A stretch of DNA of 64,000 nt from NCBI RefSeq assembly GCF_040183065.1, contig NC_091121.1, positions 66,253,787 through 66,317,786 on the forward strand, read 5' to 3'. The position numbers and the translations under genes were made by a program. Positions within the stretch are counted from its first letter, which is position 1. Every line of letters begins with the position of its first letter. A model generated the notes under the pieces. That model saw nothing but the letters and a program-made list of their open reading frames with translations, had not been told where the DNA came from and made no database searches. Positions 23,926 through 34,329 of the stretch are shown in pieces. This stretch comes from Periplaneta americana. Lineage: Eukaryota; Arthropoda; Insecta; Blattodea; Blattidae.

Positions 23926-24731
23926 AGTAATATACGTTACAAGAGCGGTATGTTGACGTTTTCATGGTCGAGGAAAAGATTGAAAAAGCGAAACGTAGTT
24001 GAGCTTTTTTAATTTCCGAGAACATGAAAACAAACATACCGCTCGTGTATCGTACATTATTTTGTGCGAAGATCGTTTATTACATACCTGAAAGACGAAT
24101 TTCTAATTAGTTGCAATGAAATCTCCATGTTGGTTTCTGTTTAATGACGCCAACTTCGGAACACCAAAATATCTTTCTTCAACATTGTTGCTGTAAAATG
24201 TTTTCTGTGTTTACTATATTCCAGCAGGCCGTGATATAAGTCTGTATTTTTTTTTCCCCCAGTCTATAAATGCGAACTTAAAACAAACGGTAAGGTTATG
24301 TAATGATTATTTTTCATTTTAATATTTTAACAATATTATTTATATAACATATTGCAGTAATAACATTGGCATCTGGAATCTCGTTGATTTTTTCACGGCT
24401 TCCTTAATGTTACTTGTATCAGGAATGCAAGAAGTTTCGTGGAGTAGTAGACTTTACTTAATTTTTGCAAATATTTAAAAACAATAATTAACATTGCAAT
24501 TTAGGTGAAATTGCAGTGGTAAGTTTCCAATTTATAATTATTACTATGTTAAACGTCTCTAAAAATAATATGTTAAAAGCCTAAAGCAGTAAAATGAATG
24601 TCGCGCTTAAGCGGTAAGAAGAGGGAAATTGTTATGTGTGTTACTTTGGGAATACTGAATGTGGTATTTCACACTTACCGTGTATTGGTTCTGTGCGGAA
24701 AACAAGCAAATACACGCGATCTCGCACAAAA
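23926..24731. repeat. Duplicated unit, copy B (without the coding exon)
   Basis: A direct copy of 22864-23876 with only scattered substitutions, lacking the 206 bp that hold the exon. The left hairpin is better preserved here (GAGCGGTATGTTGACGTTTT against AAACATACCGCTC). The inner ends are ATTATTTTGTGCGAAGATCG and CGATCTCGCACAAAATAAT. Forty-nine unrelated bases separate the two copies. Confidence 0.85.
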
Positions 24732-25008
24732 TAATTTTTCTTGCCATTTTGCGTTATTTCTTTTTATTTAGTGGGAAATAGAATTTATTTTTAGAAATAA
24801 TTGCAACATCGCAATAAATTCAGTAGTACTTACCAACGCCTGAAAACACCACCTCTCCGCAACAGTGAGAGCTGTTCTGTACAACCTAACCACAATTCCA
24901 AGTCATACAGAGTTTGTGTGCATTCGATGTGGGTCTCTGGCGTCTTGTCAGCCCACTCGAGTTGTGTTGATATAAGGGGAAAAATTGAGACTGTGTCGGG
25001 TGGAGTTC

Positions 25009-25195
25009 CTGGGTCGCTCAGTTGGTAGAGCGCTAGTACGTTCAACCAGAGGTCCCGGGATCGATAACCGGCCCCGGAACAATTTTTCCGTTGAAATTAT
25101 TCAAGTTGTTCTGTACCCAGTGTCAACATCAGATCTGTTTCACGAGATGACTGCCCCTGCGCCCCGCGGTACAAAGGCCTTAGGATGAAGTAAGT
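25009..25195 (+). mobile_element. SINE, tRNA-derived
   Basis: GGGTCGCTCAGTTGGTAGAG (A box) and GGTCCCGGGATCGATAACC (B box, degenerate) are followed by CCCCGGAACAATTTTTCC, a body junction shared with other SINEs of this type. There is no tRNA acceptor stem, so it is not a tRNA gene. Confidence 0.7.
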
Positions 25196-25990
25196 TCTAC
25201 ATTTCGTTAACAGCGTTTCCAGACATCCATTACTTAAACTGATTTATTAATAAAATTAAAGTATCACAATGCTTTTAAACCACAAACGTGACAATTATTA
25301 TGCAAAATATTTGTTGTAACTGAGAACTGTAATATAAAGAAAGACATTCATAATTTGTCTGATTCTAAATGTGTTTGAAAGACATGGGATTAAAAATCAT
25401 CATGTAAAATAATTGCTGGGAAATCTGATCGTAAAGGAACAAAATGGTAGAGGACTTCTCCATTCATACTATGCTAAGAATTCGTCCTTTAAAAGGAGAA
25501 TCATTGAACACCTTCACCTTGTATAAGTAAATTTTTACATGAACAAGTATTGATCTTTTAACATTTTTCCATGTTAACAATGATTATTTAAAATAAAATT
25601 CCAGAACTATTTTCTTAAGTGTCCTACAAAAATAATAATTCTAGTGAAGCTACTGATGTCGGTTGAAGTTGGGAGGGGATTTAGTTACTAAGAAGACTGA
25701 AGACAACTGAGGGTTGTGCTGGAAGTAATCGGTGAGTGTGTTTCGGTAAAATTTAGTTGTGTATTGAAAAAGAACCCAGGATACACTATTTTTTCCACCG
25801 TATGCAAAACACTTAAAGGTGAGTGTGTGCAGCTCCCTGATAACATTCGTCAGAGTTTCATTTCTCATCTGAAATACGCGCCAGTTAGACTTCGTGTGAA
25901 GTTGAGAGGTCGTTTTTCATTTATAGGAACATTCTTACAGACAGAAGGCAATCGATGAGCGCAGAAAATGTGGAAAAATATTTCATTATC
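25196..25990. other. 0.8 kb without a recognisable gene
   Basis: 25650-25960 is open on both strands for 70-80 codons but shows no known motif. It contains an inexact 'gtgagtgtgt' repeat. Nothing else was seen. Confidence 0.4.
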
Positions 25991-26227
25991 AAGTCCGGTC
26001 GAGACGCAACAGCTTGCTTGACGTTTTACTTGCACGTACAAGAAAGAAAGAGCGTGTGGACCGTAAAACTTTGCGATTTTTAGAGCTAAGTGCTTCCAAC
26101 TCAGTGTTCAGTCTTCGTTCAGTTCTAAAAATCGCTAAGTTTTACGGTCCACACGATCCTTCTTACTTGCAACTAATAGCATGTGCAAGTAAAACATCAA
26201 GAAAACTGTTGCGTCTGGACCGGGCTT
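25991..26227. mobile_element. Foldback MITE, about 237 bp, arms about 105 bp
   Basis: The left AAGTCCGGTCGAGACGCAAC and the inverse right end (AAGCCCGGTCCAGACGCAAC) continue into TTTTACTTGCAC, CGTGTGGACCGTAAAACTT and GCGATTTTTAGA. The arms are nearly identical, so the insertion is fairly young. It ends only 30 bp before the pogo-like element. Confidence 0.8.
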
Positions 26228-26256
26228 TAATTGCACCTCCAAACAAGAAATAATTA

Positions 26257-27161
26257 GGGGAGACTGTTGTACCTTTAAACACTTTTCACATTTTATTATT
26301 TTTAACTTTAGGAAATGAAATTTTTAAATGAAAAAATGCATGAAATAATTATTGAAGATTCCTTTACAACTTCCTGTATGTATTTTCCTGTTCTACACAT
26401 CTATTAAGGATGGAAAAAATAAAATGAAGGGATATGTAATGCGTTCAAAGGTACAACAGGTTCATGTACCTTGGAACATACCCTCTTGTAAATTGTAACA
26501 CATGGAATATAAGTGGGAATATAGCTGTAAGAACTGACAATCATATTTAAAATGTATTTGCCATCATAAACCACAGCAGGCTTCTCTGATTTAGATTTTA
26601 TTTCCTGGAGGAGCAAGAACTGCTTCAACAGCTTTCTTCAAGGCATCCGGATCAATTGGGGGCCTCTTAACTCCAGACTTACTTCGTGACATGATTTTAA
26701 AATAAAAGAAGAACAAAAACCGATAGTATTGTGTACCTTGGAACATGTTCCATAGTACAAGATGTTTTGTGTTCAAAGGTACAAGAGGGTCCACGTTTAA
26801 ACAAATATAGGTCCCAAAACTATAGATTCGGATAAATCATGGAAATTAAAATATGTTATTACTCACCAGATGATAGGGAACACACTGTACTTGATGGATA
26901 GTAACAAATACAATCTGGTTTTGTGTTAGAAAACATATATTAATGAACGAAATGTTTACTTTTGGTACTAAAAAAGATCCTTTGTTTACAGAAGTCACAC
27001 TTTGTAATAAGTCAAACCGAAACTACGACCAGAGCTACTTAGCGGCTTTCCCTACAATCTACTTCAGTTTGAGTCCTCTAGGTAGTGGCAAAAAATAAAA
27101 AAAAAAAAAAAACACAAAATGTTCAAAGGTACACTATGCTTGAAGGTACAACAGTCTCCCC
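26257..27161 (-). mobile_element. Pogo-like DNA transposon, 905 bp, mostly deleted inside
   Basis: The ends GGGGAGACTGTTGTACCTTT and the inverse (GGGGAGACTGTTGTACCTTC) are flanked by TA on both sides (26255-26256 and 27162-27163). The word 'ttcaaaggtaca' recurs at least three times, with further 'gtaccttggaaca' copies in inverse orientation, so the sub-terminal regions are built of repeated short blocks. A 33-codon start of a pogo/jerky-type transposase remains on the minus strand. TA target and gene remnant agree with the pogo branch of Tc1/mariner. Confidence 0.85.
26591..26692 (-). pseudogene. Pogo-like transposase, N-terminal remnant
   Basis: The frame reads MSRSKSGVKRPPIDPDALKK, then AVEAVLAPPGNKI and TAA. 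After the stop, 'IREA' follows in the same reading frame. In this family a 'K(I/L)SIREAA' helix-turn-helix of psq type normally comes next, so the gene is interrupted within the DNA-binding domain. The catalytic domain is missing and was probably removed by an internal deletion. Confidence 0.6.
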
Positions 27162-27289
27162 TACTCGTAAACGAGGTTAAATTACATGTGCAACTGTAAT
27201 TTTTCAGTTCTGTTTTCTTATCGTTGTGAAAAAAGTTATCTAATAAAGCTTAGATTTTAAGTTATATATTTTTTATTTGATATTGGAGT

Positions 27290-27965
27290 TGGTAAAGTAT
27301 CGTAAAGTATGATCCTTGCTATATATCTGAAGATGAATTGAATATAGCCCTTAAAGCTTGTAAAAATAACAAAACTACAGGTGAGGATGGACTCCCTATA
27401 GAACTTTTCAAATATGCTGACAGGTCTCTCAAAATAAAATGTCTTATCTTTTGAACAGAATTCTTGAAGGAGAGGCTCCACCAACATCATAGCAAAAAGC
27501 TGTCACCATCCCAATCTTCAAGAAAGGCAACATAAAAGATTGCACAAACTACAGAGGAATCAGTCTCCTAAATAGTGGATACAACATTTTCTCAAGAATA
27601 ATAGCTCTTAAGTTGGAAGCGCACTACAAAACTCTCATTGGTGAAGAACAAAACGGTTTTCGGAAAGGCAGAGCTTGCGTAGATGGATATTTTACTTTGA
27701 AGATTTTGATCGAAAAACATAGGAAATTTAATAAAGAAACTCACTTGGCTTTTATTGATTACGAAAAAGCTTTCGACCGTGTTGACAGAAATAAGCTCTT
27801 TCAAATTTTGGCAGATGATTCAGTTCCAAACGCAATTATAAGAAAAATTTACGAATTATATAACCACAATATTATCAAAATTATTATCGGATCAGAACAT
27901 ACCGAATGGAGACCGATAAGCTGTGGAGTTCGTCAAGGATGCCCCCTCTCACCACTTTTATTCAA
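27290..27965 (+). pseudogene. LINE reverse transcriptase, 5' portion (host of a nested LINE)
   Basis: The plus strand reads ISEDELNIALKACKNNKTTG, EDGLPIELFKYA and, after frame changes, GISLLNSGYNIFSRIIALKL, GFRKGRACVDGYFTLKIL, FIDYEKAFDRVDRNKLF and CGVRQGCPLSPLLFN. These are reverse transcriptase blocks 2 to 4, including the first catalytic Asp in FIDYEKAFD. The frame is broken at least twice upstream of 27613. At 27966 it is cut by an antisense LINE and it resumes at about 28656. The clade is probably RTE-like or Proto2-like. Confidence 0.8.
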
Positions 27966-28655
27966 TACTTACTTACTTACAAATGGCTTTTAAGGAACCC
28001 GAAGGTTCATTGCCGCCCTCACATAAGCCCGCCATCGGTCCCTATCCTGTGCAAGATTAATCCACTCTCTATCATCACACCCCACCTCCCTCAAATCCAT
28101 TTTAATATTATCCTCCCATCTACGTCTCGGCTTCCCTAAAAGTCTTTTTCCCTCCGGTCTCCCAACTAACTCTCTATATGCATTTCTGGATTCGCCCATA
28201 CGTGCCCATCTCAAACGTCTGGATTTTAAGTTCCTAATTATGTTAGGTGAAGAATACAATGCGTGCAGTTCTGTGTTGTGTAACTTTCTCCATTCTCCTG
28301 TAACTTCATCCCGCTTAGCTCCACATATTTTCCTAAGCACCTTATTCTCAAACATCCTTAACCTATGTTCCTCTCTCAGAGTGAGAGTCCAAGTTTCACA
28401 ACTATACAGAATAACCGGTAATATAACTGTTTTATAAATTTCAGATTTTTGGACAGCAGACTGGATGATAAGAGCTTCTCAACCGAATAATAACACGCAT
28501 TTCCCATATTTATTCTGCGTTTAATTTCCTCCCGAGTGTCATTTATATTTGTTACTGTTGCTCCAAGATATTTGAATTTTTCCACCTCTTCGAAGGATGA
28601 ATCTCCAATTTTTATATTTCCATTTCGTACATCAATTCCATCATCAGACATTGGT
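27966..28655 (-). mobile_element. 5'-truncated LINE inserted into another LINE
   Basis: The minus strand carries DVRNGNIKIGDSSFEEVEKF, KYLGATVTNINDTREEIKRR, MGNACYYSVEKLLSSSLL and, in other frames, NKVLRKICGAKRDEVTGEWR, GESRNAYRELVGRPEGKR and WEDNIKMDLREVGCDDREW. Its sense 3' end is a short GTAA-type tandem repeat (ACTTACTTACTTAC on the plus strand at 27967). It has at least two frame changes. It belongs to the same family as 46021-46952. Confidence 0.85.
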
Positions 28656-28862
28656 GACTAACAATTCATGGAAACATCCCGCTCTTCCGAGATTGTACTC
28701 TAGCTACATTATTATATGCAGACGATCAGGTTCTTTTTGCTACAAATGAAGACGAGATGCAATATTCAATATATCATCTGAATATAATAGCACAAATTTT
28801 CAATATGAAAATTTTCCCAAACAAAACAAAAATTATGGCGTTCCAAGGTAAACAGCCAGTTA
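28656..28862 (+). pseudogene. LINE reverse transcriptase, continuation with YADD motif
   Basis: Downstream of the nested element the plus strand reads LTIHGNIPLF, CTLATLLYADDQVLFATNED, EMQYSIYHLNIIAQIFNMKI and NKTKIMAFQGKQPV. LLYADD is the reverse transcriptase active-site block that should follow CGVRQGCPLSP in the piece at 27290-27965. The two pieces are therefore one interrupted LINE. Confidence 0.8.
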
Positions 28863-29957
28863 CATCTTACCTGCGCACACCTCTAGTATGCCTGCTGTGC
28901 TTACGTAAACAACCCTCTGACGAGACAAACTACTCGCGTTGTAGTTACCTTCTCATCCGAATGATTTTTTTTCCGCTGTCTACTTATGACGTTCAAACCT
29001 GTCTTAGTACAAACAACAACTTGGCTTACGGTTCACCCCGTTTTTTTGTCTGGGGTCCTATAATTGGGAGACTGTGTTACTTTAAAGTATCGTGAATCTA
29101 TGGCATGAATTTTTTCTGAAGGAAGCCGTGCTACGGACTTTTATCGGCTTTGAAATTTCATTGCTCTTGGCAGGATTCGAAAATCGAACCTCGGATCTGG
29201 TGGCAAGTGTCTGAAAAATTCTATTACCGTGTAATATCACAGTGCCCATGTTCGAAATTAATATGTAAACCATGTAGGCTAATTACGGCTTATTAAATGC
29301 AATGATTGATGTTTCTGCACTGTAAAAATTCCTGGATGATACCGGAGCCTTGATGTGGATCCCCAATCTCACTCTCATCGACAACACGTCGTTATAGAAA
29401 CATAGGAACGAGGCTCTTCATAGCCTCTTCAGTAGATATCCTGTGGCATTCACAAAGCAAATTGCTTTCTGCCGTATGTACAATGGCCCTCGTCATATGA
29501 TAGCTGAATCTCTGTTATTGCCATGGATACCGTCCCACACATAACCGAACTATATGAGTGTATTTAGCCACATCCAGTCTAAATTAACACAACAGCCATC
29601 TGTATGGAACGTGATATACAATGTTATTGTCTTAGTTACCTGTTCCAGACATTTCTGTTTCAATTAATTATCCTCACACAGAATTAATGGTCAGAACTAA
29701 CGTATAAGATACGACTTCAAGGGCGTTTGTCGGACGTTACATGCGTGCAATTTATTCTAGTCTTGTGAACTACTGAATGGATCACTTATTCGTGCGTAAT
29801 TTAGTGCAAGCCATGTTTTTTTTTCTAATTTTATTGTTTGAGAACACTAAACGAATTACTCATTCGTACATAGTATAGTGCAAGTTATTGTGTATTTTTT
29901 TAAATGATGGATTACTTATTCGTGCGTAGTATACTTGTCCGTCTGAGTGGTTATGTC

Positions 29958-29958
<1 letters not shown>
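28863..29958. other. 1.1 kb unrecognised, with a SINE-like head and a short tandem array
   Basis: 29160-29200 (minus) has a B-box-like GAGGTTCGATTTTCGAATCC and may be a decayed tRNA-derived SINE. Around 29773-29935 the phrase 'gattacttattcgtgcgtagta' occurs three times at 60-80-bp spacing, with changes. Nothing else was recognised. Confidence 0.4.

Positions 29959-30016
<58 letters not shown>
29959..30016. repeat. (AAT)n microsatellite
   Basis: About 19 AAT units. The translated poly-isoleucine frame here is an artefact. Confidence 0.98.
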
Positions 30017-30304
30017 TTATTTTAACTGGCAGAGTTATGCCCTTCTCTTCCAGTCAACCAGTATGATACAAAATTACTATATTGCTATAAACAAAACGTA
30101 ATTAATACAATATAATACATAATTAATATAATACAATGACAATTATTTTTATCTTCCCAACACACCAATAAAATAATTATGTAATAATAATAGTCATACC
30201 TAAATACTGCATAATTAAATTAATAAACTCGATCATGATTATAATTATAACTTCGTCGGGTCATCGAAACAGGGGAAATTACGTGTCAGTGACATACTTT
30301 TATT

Positions 30305-30405
30305 TAAATTATTTGAAACAATTCTATAACATTACGTAGACTTCCAATTCTATAATATTACATATGCTTCCAATTCTATAATGCTACGTAGACTTCGAAT
30401 TCCGT
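30305..30405. repeat. 26-bp tandem repeat, about three copies
   Basis: The unit TTCCAATTCTATAATATTAC plus 6 bases (GTAGAC or ATATGC) is repeated with small changes. Confidence 0.8.
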
Positions 30406-30576
30406 ACAGCAAATATTTTCGGAAAAGAGCCTAACAGCCGAGCCACTAGCCACTAGGGGATAGCAGAAACGAGTAGGGGAAAGCGGGATGTCACATAACC
30501 ACTCAGATGGACAGTATTATGTATTGTTTTAGAATGGTATGCAGCATATTGCAGCGAGATTTTGTAGTTTTAAGTT

Positions 30577-30730
30577 ATGCAAGAAGAGGAAGAAAATATC
30601 CGAGAAGTCATTTCAAACACTTCGCAAGAAGATATTAGTCGAATATTTCAGAACAATCTTCCGAGATGTGAAAAATGTATTGAAGCAGGAGAAGTACACT
30701 TTGAATTCTTATGACACAGGTAAGTTGTAT
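30577..30730 (+). pseudogene. Possible C-terminal fragment of a DDE transposase
   Basis: From the ATG at 30577, one frame reads MQEEEENIREVISNTSQED, then ISRIFQNNLPRCEKCIEAGE and VHFEFL before a stop. 'F..N...RCE.CI.A.G.HFE.L' resembles the end of IS630/Tc1-type insect transposases. An overlapping 120-codon frame on the same strand (30539-30901) has no such pattern and is probably a shadow. Confidence 0.35.
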
Positions 30731-31239
30731 TCTATATTCAACATTTTTATAAACATTTTCCCCACTAAACGGGTTTTAGAAATTAACGTTACTACCAAAG
30801 AAATTGCGAACAATTTCACGGTGACTGTGCAAGGCGTATACGGTCTAGTTCACAAGCACAATGCCCGCAAACGCTCATACAAATATATAATAAATGTTTA
30901 AATTGTATAAAAACTATTTACAAGCAGTTTACGAATATCTCTTTGAAGATTTTTTAACAAATGCCCATGTTTTTTTCTTTATTTCAAACCAGATGAAAAC
31001 ACGTGGCATTGCACTTATAAACACGCAAGTCTGGACGTGTTTGCGAGCAGATGTTTAGTTGCAGTTCATATCTAGGAATAGTTCACAGTTTATAGTGAGT
31101 ACAAGTCGCGGTTTTTTTTATCATTAATGAAACTTTCTTATTTGTGGGATGTATCAATGAGTGAGGACTTAAATTCTGCTCCACGCAGAATGAATACTGT
31201 AAGAGCACGACAGAAAAAATGACTGGGTACAGCCTTTCT

Positions 31240-31830
31240 GTATTTAGTGTCTGTTTTGCACATATAAGAACCTATCATTTCGCTTCCTTCTGACATTTCT
31301 TTTCCTATCCTACTTTGACTCGTTTCATATAAAGGTTACTGAACAACCTCCTCACTTTCAAATCCACACCAATTTTCTTTATAATCCTCATCAGTTTATT
31401 CCAATCCACTCTGCCAACAAGTCTTCTCTAGGTTCACAAATTATTCAGTTAGGTATCTTTCGCCGATTGTTCGTAGCAATCCAATTGCATCTCTCGTACC
31501 TTTTCCCTTCCTGAAGCCAAACTGCTCTTGTTCCAACACTGTTCTTCAATCTTAGAATATAAACGTCGATTCATTATTCGCAGGAGAATTTCGCCGAGTG
31601 CGATATCAGACTGATAGTTCTGAACTCGTTACATTTTTTGGCATTATTTTTCTTCGGTATTGGGAGCAACACTGTCTCCGTAAAATCTTCAGTCCATTCT
31701 CATATACAGTATTTCGTTGCATAATGATAGAATTTCCTTATTGTCTTCACCCAAGCATTTCACTAATTCAATGGGGATTCCATCAACTTCTGATCACCAA
31801 CCTTAAAGTGTTTCATAATGTTGCAAAGAT
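31240..31830 (-). pseudogene. LINE reverse transcriptase fragment (third LINE family)
   Basis: Broken minus-strand frames give LEQEQFGFRKGKGTRDAIGL, LRTIGERYL, 'NLEKT' and SEEVVQ-PLYE followed by RIGKEMSEGSEM. In the intact family I remember these as the blocks before and after FVDLEKAFDRVDW. Several frame changes and stops are present, and part of the catalytic region is missing. Other pieces of this family lie at 48637-48894 and 51390-51640. Confidence 0.6.
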
Positions 31831-32172
31831 ATAATTTAACAATTTCGTGTAAATATGCGCTTTTTGCATTTATAGTAGGCCTAGATCTAAGTGTTGTGTG
31901 TTAGTATTTAGGTAGTGATTTTTCCTTAAACTGTTGAACATATTTTGATCATATTCAATATTTATGTGTCAATTTGTCTGATAATGAAATATAATTTTTC
32001 ACAAAATATTCATTAAAATCATTTGACTTAACACAAAATGGAGATCTAAAGGAAATTGATTTTCAAGATTTTTAAATCGTGTGTCTTACACAATATGAAG
32101 AGATAGGTCTAAATAAAATGGGGCAGGCAGTAGGTCCCAAGAACTAAGGGGAATTTAATTATTACATACATA

Positions 32173-33829
32173 CAGTGAGTAACAAAAATATTCGGACATC
32201 CGTCAACTAACAATTCAATGACATATATTTACATATGAATATATAAAAATAAGCTTTTCTTATTTTTTCCCTAAAAGTATCCCATTTCATATAAACATTT
32301 TCAACAGAACAATTCCAATTCACTTAATTTTCTTCTAATTATTAAAACATAAAGGAAAACATTTGATTTCTAATACTAACAAAAATATTCGGACACTTTT
32401 TGAAAACAAATAATACTATTCCAGTTCGTTATTATTAGTACCTTGTAGGACCACTCTTCTGTTTAATAACCTCTTTCAGACGGCATGGCATGCTATGTAC
32501 TAATTTTTTTGTTATGTCTATAGGAATTTTCTCCCATTCTTTTTGAAGTCTTGCTTTTAGCTCTTCTTTAGAAGAAATAGGCCTTGATTCAACCGTCCTG
32601 TCAAGTTCTTCCCATAAATGTTCAATAGGGTTAAAATCCGGCGATTGTGGAGGTGGATGAAGCACTTTAGGGCATTTGTAGAGCAGAAATTCTTGTACAA
32701 TATAGGAGTTATGCTGGGATCGTTGTTCTGGTAAAACATAAATTCCTTTTCAATTCCAAGCTTTTCTGAACTTTTCACTCAATTATGTTGCAGGAGGTAT
32801 AGGTATAGATAGTCTTCCTTCTTCATGATATCCCCCATGAACACCAATTCACCAACCCCAGAAGCTGGCATGCACCCCCATATCATCACATTTCCTCTAT
32901 CGTGTTTAACAGTAGCTCGCAAATTCTTGGTTTTCATTTCCTCCTTAGGCTTTCTCCTGACTATTTGTCTACCATCGCTGCCAAAAACATTGAATTTGCT
33001 CTCATCAGAAAAAAAGAGCCTTTTTCCACCAATCTTCGCCTTTATTTTCATATTCCTTAGCAAACTGAAGTCGTTTACGTCTGTTCCTTTCACAAACATA
33101 AGGCTTTTTTCGTGCTATTCTTCCGTTGTAGCCCCGTTTATGAATTGTCCTCTTAATTGTTTGGGCATGCACTTTTTTACCCGTAGCCGATTCAATTTCA
33201 GAAGCTAACTTCGGGGCACTTATACGAGGATTCTTTTTAATCTGTCTGATAATAAGAGATTCTTCTCTGTCTGTGAGGACTTTTCGGCGACCTGTTTGCT
33301 TTCTCAGTTCTATTCTGTCTTCGTTTTTATATCTGAGAATTATGTCAGACACTGTACTTCTCTTCATCTGAAGTAAATCTGCAACGTTTAGAATGGTTTT
33401 CCCTTTTTCGTAATGGAATATCACTAACTGCCTCTGATTAAATGTTGTTTGCTTACCTTTACGCCCCATTTTGTGTTCCGTCTTGCTGAAACGACAGCAC
33501 AAGTAAGACTAAGTATTCTCGCATATTATTGAAACTCGGTACCTCCACCTACTTTGTAATGTAAGTGAACAACAGGGGTGTACAGAATAGGACCAACAGG
33601 ACTGTCCGAATATTTTTGTTACGCAGTAAATTGTATATTTGTTTATTTTTATATAAATATATTAACATATCATTTCATTAGCAAGCTCTTTTTATGTCCA
33701 TATTATGCAAATTGGTTTATTTGACGTAACCGCAAGCGTAATTTCTGTGTTTTTGCAAACATGTTTAGTAACATACACATAAACATTTGGAATATTAGGT
33801 AAGTGTCCGAATAATTCTGTTATTCACTG
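32173..33829 (-). mobile_element. Tc1-like transposon, 1657 bp, IR/DR terminal layout
   Basis: Flanked by TA (32171-32172 and 33830-33831). The outer ends are CAGTGAGTAACAAAAATATT and the inverse (CAGTGAATAACAGAATTATT), each leading into CGGACA. A second copy of TAACAAAAATATTCGGACA sits about 200 bp inside each end (32377 and, inverted, 33603). This gives two direct repeats within each inverted repeat, the IR/DR layout known from Sleeping Beauty-type Tc1 elements. Full family length is about 1.6 kb, so nothing large is missing. It encodes one broken transposase. Confidence 0.95.
32435..33469 (-). pseudogene. Tc1-like transposase (DD34E), broken
   Basis: The start MGRKGKQTTFNQRQLVIFHY (ATG at 33469) leads into an N-terminal paired-type helix-turn-helix domain (ILNVADLLQMKRSTVSDIIL; RKQTGRRKVLTDREE). 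The catalytic core shows FFSDESKFNVFG (first Asp), FYQNNDPSITP (second Asp) and HPPPQSPDFNPIEHLWEEL (Glu). The C-terminus is KEVIKQKSGPTRY. The frame is broken by a shift in the A-run near 33015, an in-frame stop at 32779-32781 and another shift near 32680. All catalytic residues are still recognisable, so inactivation is recent compared with most copies here. Confidence 0.92.
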
Positions 33830-34060
33830 TAGTTATATCTAATTTTCGTTGCGAATATTGTAAGACCTTCAAACTTCTATACGGGCGAGAAATCGCCGAC
33901 AAATTTTGCCTGGCGCACTGTATCAGAAAAAGAAATTGGCGCAATTTAAAATGCGATAATTACCCCCAACGGAAGAAGCACGTGTGTAGATAGCCTGTCA
34001 GAACAGTAAAGTGAACAGATCAACTGAATTATATGAGAATTTCAAGCAATAAGATAACCG

Positions 34061-34318
34061 TCCCTACCTGTGTAGTAACGGTTAGCGCGTCTGGCCGCAA
34101 AACCAGGTGGCCCGGGTTCGATTCCCCACTGGGGCAAGTTACTTGGTTGAGGTTTTTCCGGGGTTTTCCCTTAACCCAAATATGAACATATGCTGGGTAA
34201 CTTTCGGGCTGGACCCCAGACTCATTTCACCGGCATTATCACCTTCATCTCATTCAGGCGCTAAATAACCTCAAATGTTGATAAAGAGTAGTAAAATAAC
34301 TTACTAAAATAAATGAAG
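34061..34318 (+). mobile_element. SINE, 258 bp, with 11-bp target duplication
   Basis: TAAGATAACCG precedes (34050-34060) and follows (34319-34329) the element. The head has GTAACGGTTAGCGCGTCTGG (A box) and GGCCCGGGTTCGATTCCCC (B box). The body is GGTTGAGGTTTTTCCGGGGT, and the end is CATTCAGGCGCTAAATAACC with an A-rich tail. Inverse copies of the same family lie at 44295-44537 and 48905-49150. Confidence 0.92.
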
Positions 34319-34329
34319 TAAGATAACCG

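Noticed and set aside
29904-30101. 65-codon frame with a poly-isoleucine run
   Set aside because: Translation of the (AAT)n microsatellite, not a gene.
30539-30901. 120-codon frame, plus strand
   Set aside because: The competing frame shows a transposase-like C-terminus over the first part, and the second half is AT-rich with no motif. It is treated as a shadow.
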